Source: Ischnura elegans
Lineage: Eukaryota > Arthropoda > Insecta > Odonata > Coenagrionidae
DNA length: 64,000 nt
Direction of reading: 5' to 3'
Assembly: GCF_921293095.1 (NCBI RefSeq)
Contig: NC_060247.1
Span: 49,945,111-50,009,110 of the forward strand
Below are positions 51,003-62,539 of the stretch, in pieces. The translations under genes and the position numbers were made by a program. How positions within the stretch are numbered: position 1 is the first letter of the stretch; every line of letters starts with the position of its first letter. The notes under the pieces were generated by a model, which saw nothing but the letters and a program-made list of their open reading frames with translations, did no database searches and had not been told where the DNA came from.

Positions 51003-54000
51003 ATGGACAAATTATGTCCTCAATTAATTGTTCTTTTGCTGAGTGAGTACTTATTTCTGTTTATCTTTTTGGAATTAATTATGTTAATGAATCAACAAGT
51101 GTACGGCTTGGTGAAAATGTGTGCATCCATTTTTATTGTAATGCACTTTTATTTCCGTTGGAGTCTCATCATTGGTATTTGTAAGGGAAAGTGATATTAG
51201 TGCAGTGTTAATTGAAAAATTTCACCTAATATCGAATTTGAAGCGTCATTTCTTTCATCTTCTCATATCTCGGGCTGTGAATTGGGTTTAAATCCCAACG
51301 CCTGAACGACCGTAACTTGTGCTGCCCGTAACGATGAGCTAATGATATAGTTGCCGTTTAGGTAATACCTCGCTCTACTAAATTTAATCGCTTCTTCGAT
51401 ACAATCACGCAAGGCCCAGTAATTTCTCTTTGTGAGCTTTGGTCATCGTTCCGTTCTAAGTTATAATAATAATAATAATAGTTTATTGACGGGAAAACCA
51501 CCCAATTACAAAAATGCACAATGACCTAATCTTGATATATATTCCTGTTTTGAAGGTTTCAATTTTTTCTAGTGCTGAAGTTATTTTAGTTAACTTACCT
51601 TGGTGTTCTTGAGGGCATGAGCAATCTCTTAGTGGGTTGGAAACTGATACAGAGGTGATTGCAGCTCCACATCTATAATATTAGTTTGTTAAAATTCATC
51701 TTGCAACATGCAAGCAAATAGGTAATTTGAGTAGGAATTCTGTCATAATTTCATAAATTATTACCTGCAGGCAATTTTTACTGGCTCTTTGTCCCTTGAA
51801 AATCTTTGTTTCCCTCAAGTAGTGCCATTTACCTAGTTTCTTTAAGGCAATTCATGTGGGTTATGATATATATATAAACTTAAAATTGGTATAAATGTTC
51901 TTGGTAACATCTAAAACTTAAAGGGAGCTAACTACTTCAGCAGAATGAAAAACACCCAAAAATTTATCGCTGTTATTGGTCCTAGTATTTTTGCATGAAA
52001 AATTCTCAACACTCCACTTTTATTATATAGATATGCAAAGCTGAAAATGCAAACATTTATTTTTGTTACAGTCTATAAAGCCAATCAAGAGTGAATGAGA
52101 AATCTTGAAATATCCTTGAAGATAAAAAATAGTGAAGCTTTTGATTCATTATTCAAAGTAATGTATGCATATGTGCATGTATGCTTACCTTGCTATGTAA
52201 TGGGTTGAAAATGGTTACAGAGGGATTTCACAAAGATAAAGCTTCAACACATTTTTTTCTTTCACTGATCATGTTGCATTTTCTGCCTCTGAAAATGCCA
52301 TTTGGAAAATTCAGTACCTGAAGATCTCTAAATACACTTTAGTGTTCTCTCACAGGCAGATGTTCAGTAGAATTTGAACAATAAAGGTTGAAGGGATGAC
52401 AAATATGATGGACCAAAAAATAGTGAAAATAACTGTGATTCAGAGAATCATTCAGCTCTTGTTTTCATGAACTTAAAGCCTCTATGTAGATGTTACTCTA
52501 CTTCAGAAAGATAAAAAAAATGATCGTGTGATCTAGGTTTGAGATACCTGATAGTGTCCCAGTATTGAATTTTCACTTGCATTCCCAAGTATGCCCATAC
52601 ATTTGTATTGCTTTTTTCACAAAACAAATTTTCATTCTAAAGCCTTGTATGCAGATCTAGAGTAAATTGTTCAAAGACAGACTTAAATATGATAATTATA
52701 TGGAATTCCTCATACAAAACTGTTGTGGTATTGGCCCTAAGTTGCCATGTGATGATAGCCATGCAGTAGAACAAACTTAGGATAAGGTCAGGGATGCCGA
52801 CTTACAAAAGATATTGGGGGGGCCCAAAAACGGGGATCTTGCCCTGGGAAATGTGTTTTAAGTTTTTTAAGTATTTTAGAAGAGTCATATGATCAATATT
52901 AGAACCCTGATAACTCAAATCTCGATATTTGGCCACTCCGGGGAAAATCAACAAGCCTGACACATTTTTTTCACACACCCATAACGAATTTTTGAGGGGG
53001 CTTGGGCCCCCTCTGGCCCCATGGAGTCAGCGCCACTGGATAAGGTTATAGTGGTAGAGATGGTGGGAAATTCAGATTTAGTCTGGTAGATAAAATATGG
53101 CAGGAAATATCTGGTATAAAAATGATAGGTAAATTTTGTTCCATACTGGGAAAAGACCGCAGTTTTAATCTGAATTATAATTCATCTGAGGGCATCAAAA
53201 AGTTTTTCTAGGAGAGGTATTGTCATATGGATACTGTCACAAATATCTATGGACGTATAGCTTAAGTTGACGTACTAGTAACATTGTCAAGCCTACAGGC
53301 CATAGGCATACCCAGTGGGGGCAGTTGCCCCTCCAGAAGCAAAAATCACGAGTGTCTTTAAGGAAAATAATATTTTTTCAGGCAAATAAATTTAAAAACT
53401 AATGAAGAGCTGTTACATTTTCCTTAAAATGTTGATTTCATTCACCTTTTCAATGCTTAGTCTTACCTACAGCTTGAACACCATGGCTTGCCCCCCTCCC
53501 CCCTAGTTTTGATCCTGAGTACACACTTGCTACAGGCAATATGGTGAAATTGATTGTGAATCATTAGTTTTTAAATTAGCACAATGTTATTTTTCAACCA
53601 TGATTGTTATTGGTGTGTTGTTTTTAGTTATAGCATGTACAGCAGAGATAGAGAGTGGAGTTGGAGGAAGATCCAGTCAATCTGCTCCACGGGGATATGG
53701 AATGTATCCACGATATTATAAAAATGGATACTTGTATGGAATGTCACATGGAGGACATCATCCTTATTCTACACAAAAATCTACAATAAAAAGTGAGCTT
53801 CTGTCCACTAATTAGGTTATTCATCTGCATATGTATTAGAGTTGTTTTTGGGATTCTCCAGTGTTCACATATATTTGAAAACTGTCCATAATAATAAGTA
53901 AACCTTTTCACGCACTGCTATACGAGTCTGATTTGGATGTGTGAAAACACCCATAAGCTCATTTATCAACCTAACTTTTAATAATAACCCTTAAATTGTT

Positions 54001-54441
54001 ATTCTTTCCTAAGTAGTAACAACATTCAATCCCCATAATTCTTGGCTTTAAGCCTCAAACTTCAGTATTGGGGGAAAATCTAGATTTTTAAATTGAAATT
54101 AAATACTATAAGTAATTTTAAATCTGAAATCTAAATAACCTCCTGAAAACTGAATTGACAGTCTTCCAGCATTGCACTCCAAATTTGCTGGCATGAAAGG
54201 GACATTGGTGTACTTAACAGTTGTGCTATTTATATTTTTCATGTTGAAACTAGTCCCTTAATGTTTTTTTTCTTCTGTTATTCCAGCTCCTAATGGGCGA
54301 AAAGGTGGCCATGGATTGACAGCATGGGGCATAGTGGGCATTATTCTGGCTGTTATATTTTGTGGAACAGGAGTGTACTACTGTGCAAGATTTTACCCTA
54401 TATTTTGCAAGAAAGAAAGGAATGACAATTTTGAATGTTAG
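51003..54441 (+). CDS. Unrecognised small single-pass membrane protein, complete, 3 exons
   Basis: Exons 51003-51042, 53628-53792 and 54287-54441 join at GT-AG junctions, all in phase 1, into a 119-residue protein. Residues 1-19 form a signal peptide with core PQLIVLLLIIACTA. Residues 20-78 are a short extracellular segment rich in Gly, Tyr and His (PRGYGMYPRYYKNGYLYG) and then basic. Residues 79-101 (LTAWGIVGIILAVIFCGTGVYY) are a transmembrane helix. A short Cys-containing cytosolic tail ends KKERNDNFEC. This predicts a type I membrane protein with Cys residues beside the membrane that could be palmitoylated. The signal peptide only forms after splicing exon 1 to exon 2, which supports the model. 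I chose the ATG at 51003; an upstream in-frame TTG at 50976 would add nine charged residues and spoil the signal peptide. The gene is divergent from RagC-D across about 1 kb. I do not recognise the family and assign no function. Confidence 0.85.
51463..51480. repeat. (TAA)n microsatellite
   Basis: Five to six TAA/AAT units run into GTTTATTGACG. Such a tract followed by TTTATTG is often the 3' junction of an antisense LINE, but no LINE body was recognised. Confidence 0.6.
52789..53038. mobile_element. hAT MITE with 8-bp target duplication, intron 1 of the membrane-protein gene
   Basis: A 250-bp element from CAGGGATGCCGACTTAC to GAGTCAGCGCCACTG, flanked by perfect GATAAGGT octamers (52781-52788 and 53039-53046). 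A run of seven Gs follows the left end and a GGGCCCCC stretch precedes the right end. Non-coding. Confidence 0.85.
53301..53529. mobile_element. Second hAT-like MITE with 8-bp target duplication, same intron
   Basis: A 229-bp element starting CATAGGCATACCCAG and ending CTGAGTACACACTTG, flanked by perfect CTACAGGC octamers (53293-53300 and 53530-53537). G-rich left and C-rich right arms resemble the neighbour at 52789, but the end sequences differ. It ends about 100 bp before exon 2 of the host gene. Confidence 0.75.
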
Positions 54442-56350
54442 CATCAGTTAATTTTCAAAGGACTCAATGAGATTATATTTTCTTTACCTCAAGAAACATC
54501 TTGAATGTAAAACTACATTCATCTATTTTTGAAAGATGTGGAATGATTTTTTAAAACTTCATTTGCTTGGCTTCTCAGTAGTAGTGTTATTTTCTAATGA
54601 TTTCTTGAAACCAGCCATTTCTATTAATTTTGAAAGATAGTGTTCTAAAATCAATCCTTTGTTATTGCTACTTATGTGAAAATAAGTAGTGCTTGGGCCA
54701 ATAGGTAATGCATTAATATTTGTGAATTCTTGGTTGTTAGGCAATGTAGAAGAAGAAGGGTATTTCTTTACAGCCTATTAATTATTAATACAGTTACATA
54801 TGTGAAGAATTATCTTTTAACATATGCAAAGCCAGATAAAGGCAGTGGATTAAATGCTTTCATGCTTCAATGGGCAGGAGACAGGATGGGGTACATAAAC
54901 CAATGCCGAAACCATTTTACTAGTGAGCCGTCGTATACTTATTTGATATGAAACATTCCTGAGTGTCGTATTTGAATGATATTACATTTTGTATGCAGAG
55001 ACTGAATCTCATATGCATTGTTTTTATATGACTTGAACTTGAGGTGTAGAATCATTCATGCTGTCGATTTTTTCAGCATGAAATTAATTACATAGTTGTT
55101 AAATGTGGAAGTTATCTTAGATTTAGAAAAAGTTATTTTTACTTTTACATAACTGCATTGAAATTATCTGTGCGAGAACATATATTGTTACTTGTCTTGT
55201 CATTATTTGGCTGGGTGTTGCAAAAGTGCAAATTCCAAGTGATATTTAACATTTTCCATGAAAATTCAATACATTGTTAACTGTGATCACAAGATGCAAC
55301 ATTATAAGGTTTGAATTTGATTGAGTGGTTTTGTATGAGGTTGTTGTGAACTATGGCTTTCTCAAAACCACTTTTTGCAAATGAAAATGGGAGCAATTCC
55401 ATGTCAGGTAATGTAAAATGATATTGCTCAAAAGATATCTTCCATTATCACCAATTAGAGTGGTTACATTTATGGTTATATTGCAACAATATGAGTTTTG
55501 CAGTACTAGTCCTCTTTTTATCATAAATAAGGTCTCTTCGATTGAGCATATTCAAGTATTTCTTTGCATTAAGAATGAAACAAAGCGAGTTAATTTTAAA
55601 TAATCTCAGTATTGGTACCCCGTGTGTTTTTAGAGGTGTTGTGATTTTTACCATGCAATGTAAGATTTGTGATTTTTAGTTACTTAAGCTATTGTATTAT
55701 TCCTTAATTTTATGTTAAAGATTAGTTTTACTATGAAATTTTTATGGCAGTATTTTTGTAGTAACACAGCATTTAATTACTATTCATTAAGTGAGGGGTA
55801 TATGATGTTGAGCTGACTCAGTGAAAATAGCCTCTTGAAAGTAACTAAGGCAATATCGATCAGAAAATAAGGTTTTCATTTCATAAAACGCAGGTAATGT
55901 CAGACCTGAGTAAGCCATAGTATCTTCAAACATTTCTATTCTGATTTTTGTAATACCTACTTGAGGTTTGGATGTAAGGCTTGGTTTTCTATATTCTTGT
56001 TATTCTCTTCCAGAATCTATATGTTTTACTTTGTCCCTTAACTTTTATTCTCATGGAGTACCAGGAAGTGTTCACTATGTAAAAGAAACATTCTAATAAC
56101 TTAAAAAAATAGTATCTAATACAGCCACATATATTTACGAAAAAGTGTCAATTATCTCACCAAAGTGCTCTCTTAAGTGTCAACATCTTATGGATTTGTA
56201 CTTAATTTTCTACCATTTTAGTATTGTGGGGAACTCTTTTCTCTTTGCTAATAATATATTTCAAAACGAATTTTTGTAAGCACATTTTGTCATGACAGAC
56301 TGTTGTTAGTGCCTTGAGTTAACCTCAAAATAAATTCTTTAAAGAAATAT
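54442..56350 (+). other. Probable 3' UTR of the small membrane-protein gene
   Basis: AT-rich sequence follows the TAG without splice-supported coding potential or recognisable transposons, up to a canonical AATAAA at 56329-56334. A 1.9-kb UTR is long for a 119-residue protein but not unusual in insects. An earlier, weaker polyadenylation site is possible. Confidence 0.45.
56329..56334 (+). terminator. AATAAA polyadenylation signal
   Basis: A canonical hexamer on the plus strand downstream of the membrane-protein gene, before the transposon cluster that starts at about 56566. It is the best candidate 3' end for that transcript. Confidence 0.4.
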
Positions 56351-56569
56351 CTTATTCTTTTTTACTTGAAAATTTCTATAATCATGCATCCATTATATCA
56401 TGTTCTCTTATTTTAATGCAATCATTCAATCATTATGCCACTATTGTGGCTGTTACATGCACTGTGACCCATTAAAATATAAACTCCTCGTTGAGCTATA
56501 ATCTTGATGCAGTGGAAATGCTTGCATGTCCCAGTGACCCTTAGAGCTGCACTGGCAGGGGTAATTTAA

Positions 56570-56874
56570 CCCTTTTGCTGCTTCAATAGATTTTTCATCG
56601 GTTCCATTATTTTGCCTATTATCCAGAAAAAAATGAATTGAATCATTCATTTGACGTCGCTGAATGTCGCCGCACGAATGGACGTAGTTCCGCTAGAATT
56701 TCGAGCAGATGACAGCACCTACGACCGAAGGGAGGGTTTTTCGAAAACGTAGATATTTACCCGCATGTCGTGTTGAAAGGAAAAGTTTTTTGAAAGTCGT
56801 GGAATATCCCCGCATGTCGCAGGCAATAACCATAATGTTTTTTGCGGGTATTCCCGCTTGTAGCAGCGAAAGGG
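56570..56874. mobile_element. piggyBac-like MITE (TTAA target)
   Basis: A 305-bp element with termini CCCTTTTGCTGCTTC and, inverted, CCCTTTCGCTGCTAC, flanked by TTAA (56566-56569 and 56875-56878). CCCTTT ends with a TTAA target are typical of piggyBac-like elements. It is GC-richer than its flanks, with no transposase. Confidence 0.75.
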
Positions 56875-57054
56875 TTAAAATATATCGGCACAGGGTCAAC
56901 CATGCCTGGTAGATCAAGTGGTGGATCCAAATGAAAGTAGTCTATGAGATGGAGTTGCATGTAAACACTTGAAAAATCTTGATGTTTCTTCTCTCAAAAT
57001 ATGGAGTACAGTCAATTTAGTCTCGGAAACTAATTGAATGAGTACGAAAGATTA

Positions 57055-58115
57055 GGATGGAGGAGGCAGCAATACATGTAGAGACATGGGATATTAGAAC
57101 AATGAAAGGGCAGGTAAACTCAAAATATCTAAGGAGGAGAGATATGTTGAGATTGTGTGTGGTGGAAGGTTACAGAGTATAGGATATAATTTAGTGTTGG
57201 ACAGGGAAGTCACTTGAGGTTGCTTTGGCATTACCTTAATGAGAAGCTGGGTAAGGGAAAAGTAGGCATTCAACAAGTGAGTGTCAAGAATCTGGTGGTG
57301 GAAATTGAGGCATTCCTCACCAACCTTATTATGTTGGTTTATAGCATTTATTCTATCTATTATTACCAATTACTAATTGTAATTAGCAAAGAAATAAGTG
57401 ACTCTCTACAATGGGTGTATTATCCTCTTATATATAGCTCATTCTAGATGTCGCCAGCCTTTACAGGAATAAATTCCAATGTGCATATTGACTATCAAAG
57501 GAAGTGAAGAGGAAGTAAGTGGGGTACAATAAGAACATTAGGAAATAATTTGGGAAATCTGAAGTAGAAAAAAGTGACTGTGAAAGAGACTGGAATGCTT
57601 CTGTTGAGGAAGTGAGGGATGGAAATGAAATAGGGGAATTCATATTAGGAATGAAGTATGACGGGGGGAGAGAAAAGAATTCTCAAACATAATTATGGCC
57701 AAAGGCAGTTGGAAATGTCATGGAGTTTCAGGGAGGTACAAGTAGATTACTTCATGACAAGACAGGGGGATGAGAAAAGAGTGAAAAAATTGAGCAGCTT
57801 CCCCGGGGTGGATACAGTTTCAGACCACAACCTAATCCTGGTGAGTTGTAACCCAAGAAAAGAAAAATCAGATGGGGCAAGAAAAGGCAGAAGCTCAGAA
57901 GAGGAGTAATATAAGGGAATGTCAGGAACTAGTGAAGAACAACATGTGAGGTATAGGAGATAAGTGGAATGTGAACGAAGCATGGAAAGGGCTGAAGGCT
58001 GGAATAATTGAAGAGGAAGAGGAGTGCAAGTACAGAAAGTAGGAGGATAGAGGAACAGTATATCATGGGAGGAAATAAGAAAAATGCAGGACAGAGGAAA
58101 TTGGGAGAACATACA
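57055..58115 (+). mobile_element. LINE fragment: apurinic-type endonuclease region
   Basis: Decayed translation gives ETWDIRTMKGQ near 57080 (the A-T-W-N-V-R-T-M start of LINE endonucleases), WNASVEEVRDGNEIGEF at about 57590, and then VDYFMTRQGDEKRVKKL followed by SFPGVDTVSDHNLILVSC (57745-57845). The last is the conserved IDYxL...SDHxLL end of the APE domain, with the catalytic Asp-His kept. Multiple stops and shifts are present. It runs directly into the mariner insertion. Confidence 0.65.
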
Positions 58116-59025
58116 TGGTGCATTCCATAAGTAATGCGACCTAATTTGTCCTAACACGATGGTTTGCCGCAGTGAGTTCTAACCTACTAGGCTAGGTGGT
58201 GGGAGATGTTAGATTCAAAACCCACCAGGTCTGATTCGGCAGTGAGCTGCTGAAGAGTCAGGACCTGCATTCCTGTGGACCCATTTTTGGGTACATGTAA
58301 CACAGCATGATGAGTCGTTCTGTGGAGCAACAGTATGCCATCAAATTTTGCATTAAACTTGGGAAATCCGCCACCGAAACTTTTCCATTATTTAAGCAGG
58401 TCTTTGGGAGGGAATGCTTTACCAAATTGCAAGTTTTCTGATGGCACAAGTCGTTCATGGAAGGCCGAGAAGAGATCACCAATAAGCCTTGCAGTAGACA
58501 ACCATCAACCTCAAATCTATGGATCAAACCAGTATCAGAACCATGCTAATTGTCTTCTTTGACATCAGAGGTACTGTCCACCATTAATTCGTAACTTCCA
58601 GGACCACAGTTAACTCAACTTTCTACCTGGAAAGAATGGAAAGGAGGGCCGTAAGCTGCCGAAGAGGCATCAATTTTGCAAGAAGTTCATCACGACAATG
58701 TGTTGAGTCACACCATCTTCATTGTCAACGACATCCTGGCCAGGGCCCACACCCTATTGGTTCCCCAGTCTATCAACAGTCTTGATCTGACTGCTGCTGA
58801 CTTTTTTGTTTCCTTGGTTAAAAGAAGCCATGAAAGCAAAACATTGGGACACGATTGGAACCATCCAAGTGTATATTGCCTTGGCTCAAAAGGACATTCC
58901 GTTCAAGGCCTTCCAGGCATGGAAGCAACACCTCCAGAAGTGTATTGATAAAAGAGGGTGCTGTTTTGAAGATTTTTGATTATTTGTACAAATGTATTCA
59001 ATAAATATATACAAATAAATTCATA
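58116..59025 (+). mobile_element. mariner transposon, decayed, inserted in a LINE
   Basis: The left end TGGTGCATTCCATAAGTAATG is the mariner-type terminus. A D,D34D transposase remnant follows (58307-58977). No matching right TIR was found after the coding remnant, so the right boundary is approximate and that end is probably eroded. LINE endonuclease sequence abuts the left side, and reverse-transcriptase sequence of a LINE resumes further right. Confidence 0.8.
58307..58977 (+). pseudogene. mariner transposase remnant
   Basis: From 58310 the translation reads MSRSVEQQYAIKFCIKLGKS, then ATETFPLFKQVFGRECF, WHKSFMEGREEI and RQPSTS, the N-terminal HTH pair and linker of mariner. Next come FFDIRGTVHH (first catalytic Asp block), EVHHDNVLSHT (second block) and SLDLTAADFF (third Asp block, normally SPDLAPxDFF). 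The tail ends KCIDKRGCCFED. The pieces lie in different frames with several stops (for example after TKLQVF and after KPVSEPC), and a large part between the first and second catalytic blocks is deleted. It is inactive. Confidence 0.8.
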
Positions 59026-59084
59026 GGTAAGGAAAGAAAGGGATAGGAACATATAATGGAAAAAGTACGAGGACAACGGTGCTG

Positions 59085-59215
59085 TGGTAGATGGAAAAAA
59101 GCCAGAAATCAGTGGGTAAAAATGTGGCATGCCTGAGACTTGAACCCAGAGCCTCCTGGTAGATGGCCAGGTGCTCTACCAGGACGCTTAGATTTACCAT
59201 GATTTCGGCGGGGGT
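59085..59215 (-). mobile_element. tRNA-like SINE fragment
   Basis: On minus, GTCCTGGTAGAGCACCTGG followed about 30 bp later by CTGGGTTCAAGTCTCAGGC resembles tRNA A and B boxes. The B box deviates at its end and no anticodon-arm or acceptor pairing is convincing, so this is a SINE head and not a tRNA gene. It sits between the mariner copy and the LINE reverse-transcriptase piece. Confidence 0.5.
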
Positions 59216-59839
59216 TTATGCACAGAAAACTCCCTTTGCTTTGGCCCACAAGAGTAACCAATGGCACTGGGGCAGCTCACCACTCACCAACAGAAGAAAT
59301 GGATGAGGACAGAAGGACTTCAAGAAGGCAATAAACAAGAGATTAAGGTTGGAATTAGGCTTGATGGAAAAGTCAAGGTGATTAAATGAAAAAGTTTCAG
59401 GAGAAGGAAGACTACGCAAAGGTGAAATCAATATCTGGCGGCAAAAGAGGAGAGGCTACGATCAAAATAAAAAATTAAGGCTAAATCTTGAAATATATCG
59501 ATGTAATTCATGAATTATTTCTCTTTGATACATCAATGTTTTCATACTCACTGTCAATTATTAAGTTCATTATTAATTTCAAAGTCACAAAGAGTAATGA
59601 GCTTCAAGTGGCAAACACATAAAGCATGCTTGAGAAAATGCATCGTACCATACAAGTAATGAAAGGATGTAAGCAGAATAAGAAGCAGTTCAGAATCAGT
59701 GGAAGAAATATTTATAGGATCTGTATAACAGCAGAAGCAGGCTAGAGATATTAAACATACAGGAGGAAAGTGAGGTTGATAAGAAAAATCTAAGACTGGG
59801 AATTTTAGAAATTGAAATACAGCCCTTTGAAGTATGAAG

Positions 59840-60060
59840 ACAAGAAAAAAGGTGGGCGTCGGCAGTGTCTTTGAGAAATTTAGGAAAGGTTGCAAGGAAA
59901 AGGCTTTTGGCACTAGTCTGAAGGATTGAGCTGGAGGGATCTTGGTAGGAGGATTTTGTGAAGGCAGTTGTAATTTCACGACAAAAAAAGAACAAAGGTG
60001 AGGTGTGTGGAGACAGCAGGATTATTAGCCTAATACATATCACATCAGAGGTGTCATGGC
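59840..60060 (+). mobile_element. LINE fragment: start of reverse transcriptase
   Basis: At about 59952-60050 one frame reads VKAVVISRQKKNKGEVCGDS then RIISLIHITSEV. This corresponds to the W-x-x-x-x-VVPIxKKxG-x-x-x-CGDYRxISLLxxxxKV motif at the beginning of LINE reverse transcriptases. It is in the same orientation as the endonuclease piece at 57055-58115 and is probably the same copy, separated by mariner and SINE insertions and deletions. The sequence between 59230 and 59840 may also be LINE-derived but is too decayed to prove. Confidence 0.55.
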
Positions 60061-62189
60061 ACCGGAATGCCGTACCGGCACTGGTTAACTAAAGACATAA
60101 CAGTCAAATAACACTTTTATCAATTTTGTTGCGTCAAAATTTCTAATTTATACATTCATAACTGAAACAAAAAAATTAGTAATAAAGTGTAACTAATGAC
60201 TTGTATAAAAAAAACAGAGCAATATTTCACTTCTAAAGAAAGTTATGGAAAGTGTGTTCTGGCACTGCTAATTTTGCCAATGACATCACTGTATCCCATC
60301 CAGCAAAAGGTGGTACTTCAAATTATTAATAGGCAAAAGGGGATGAGGGCAAATAATTATTTGCACAGTTCAAATGCAGGAAGGGGAAGTCAACCTAGAA
60401 TAAGATATAAAAGTAATGAGCACCCCAGCAGAGAGGAGCCTAGAATTTGTACATGGCTTCGATTGCACAAGTGGGGTTAGCTGGTGGAGAATCAGAGCGA
60501 GCAAGCATTGGCTGAGGTATGAAACAACGCTTCTACCATGGCCAGTTCAAATAAGTGACCACTTTCGGCTCACCAGTAATGATCACTTCCATGGGAATGG
60601 TTCATTTCTGTTGTGTAATCATTGTTGCCTCGAGCAGTGAATGACTCATTGAACAATTTATTTGAAGATCCAACAGCTCTCTGAGTGTGATCATTTTCAT
60701 AATAACCCTCATAGAGAATTTAAGGAGAAGAAGGCGGTGGGATAACACTTATTACTAAACAATTAAGCAAATAAAATATGCCGTGATGCAGTTAAAAAAT
60801 TACCACAAACAGTTCATTTCCTTGAATTGCCTAGTTTAGGGATGATGTTCTGGAAAAGGTGCCACTCTTTCCCCATGCAAGTTCAGTCCATGAATTCCTT
60901 ATGTAAGCTTTCGTAGTGTGGCGAAGATTCAGTGGAGAGGTTTACAGGATTTACACCCCTCGTGTCCGTCTGTGTAGACGACAGTTTCGCCAGTATTGCA
61001 GCTGGCTTCTTAAGGTCACTGAAGAGCAAAGTGGTGGTATTGATTGTCTTTTTGTACGCATCATTGGGGGCAGGCGTCTTCCCATTTGTCCGTCTTCTTC
61101 ATTGATTTTATTTTCTAATTGTCAAGGAAAATAAATACACTTATCATCGGGGAAGTGATAGAGATTAGGAAGGCAACAAACAACTGTAACTTGGAAGACA
61201 TACCAGACATTCAAATCATGGAAGAGAGTCCTCAAATCAACCCAGGATGAAAAGAAAATCACCGCAGAAGATGGATCAATGAGAAGCCTCCTACACAGAT
61301 GGACACACAAGGTGTAAATCCCATAAACCTCTTCGCTGAATCAGTCCATGAATATTACAGTAGATGACTCTCAAATCAAGTAAATACTAGATTTGCTGTC
61401 CACCACCACAACTAAATTGGTTTCGCAAAGCCTACATGTGCAGTACCAATGGTAGAGCAATTTTAATATCAAGGGGAAATGAGCTTTAATTGAGGCTAGT
61501 GTAAACCATTTTTAGGAGCACCGCTGTGAGGAATGAGCATTTAAAGATAGTTCCACACAAATTATACCCATAAATGGATTATACTAGTGCATCTAATTGG
61601 TGCAAAAATCTAAAAACAAAAAATATAATTATTTATATTAGCCAAAATTCATATAATCAAAATGATTTAATCTAGCAAATCCATACCTTTTCAATATTAT
61701 TCCTCGCAAGTCCAAATACTCCATTGCAAACATTATGAAGAAAAGGATTGCTCCACACTCATCAACAAGCAGTGGACATTTTATAACACTTATTAAAAGC
61801 ACAAAGTATCAGCATAAATGACGCTGCAACTGGGCTCTCTGCTGCCTCAATGTAGTTGGTAGCTTGGTTCAACTACAGCTGTTCAATTCCAGAAGTAATA
61901 CAAAGCGTAAAATAAAAGTACATAGTTGAGGCCCAAATTTAGAGGAATCAAGAAATAAATACTTTAGAGAAATAAAATACAAGTTTTCAGATTTTCTTCA
62001 GAACTCAATGGATTATGTCCAGATATGATAGGAATACTGAAAAATAATTCAAGTCTCCATAGGAGTCTTCACGAACAAGTGACTCCATTGCCTGTCACTA
62101 CTGATCATGTCCTTATTCAAGCTAAGATAGCATTTATGGTGTGAAAGCTGCTACATTGCTTGATAAAAATATGACTGGTGACAAGGAAT
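60061..62189. other. Intergenic, mostly unassigned
   Basis: Mixed composition. A GC-richer stretch at 60915-61090 and a possible SINE-like segment at about 60400-60600 were seen, but neither yields a diagnostic motif. Confidence 0.3.
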
Positions 62190-62500
62190 ACTTAAGTGAA
62201 AACGTTTGTGCTGACAGTGGTTCTTTATGGATCCGAATCATAGACCATAGGAAAAACTGATCAGAAAAGAAGCCACCAAGATCTGGTACTAGAGGATGAT
62301 ATCATAAGATCAAATGCATATACAGGGTAATAAACAAGGACCTATGTAGAAAATAGGAATTTGAAGACCACTTTAAAGCACCACTAAAGTAGAAACAAGT
62401 AGTTAGGCCATATCATCAAACAGCAATTACACAGGAAACATATCGGAAGGAAAAATTGAATAAGTCCTTCAACAAAGACCAAGAGTAACTGACGGAAGTC
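62190..62500 (+). mobile_element. LINE fragment: reverse-transcriptase C-terminal region
   Basis: Reads VVLYGSES-TIGKTDQKR (62212-62265, one stop) and later LGHIIKQQLHRKHIGRKN (about 62402-62455), matching LLYGSExWTxxKxxxK and the GHIIR...GKI block. Decayed, with many stops. It faces a minus-strand LINE fragment 40 bp to the right. Confidence 0.5.
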
Positions 62501-62539
62501 ATGAGGGATAAGAGGAAGAAAAACCATCGTCATCATTGG

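Noticed and set aside
50976-51194. 72-codon ORF starting at a TTG as a stand-alone gene
   Set aside because: It is exon 1 of the membrane-protein gene read through into intron 1; the donor at 51043 and the phase match to 53628 explain the locus better.
53600-53815. 71-codon ORF beginning MIVIGVLFLVIACTAEIESG as a complete secreted peptide
   Set aside because: It reads through an acceptor on the left and a donor on the right; splicing gives a longer protein with a transmembrane helix and a proper stop.
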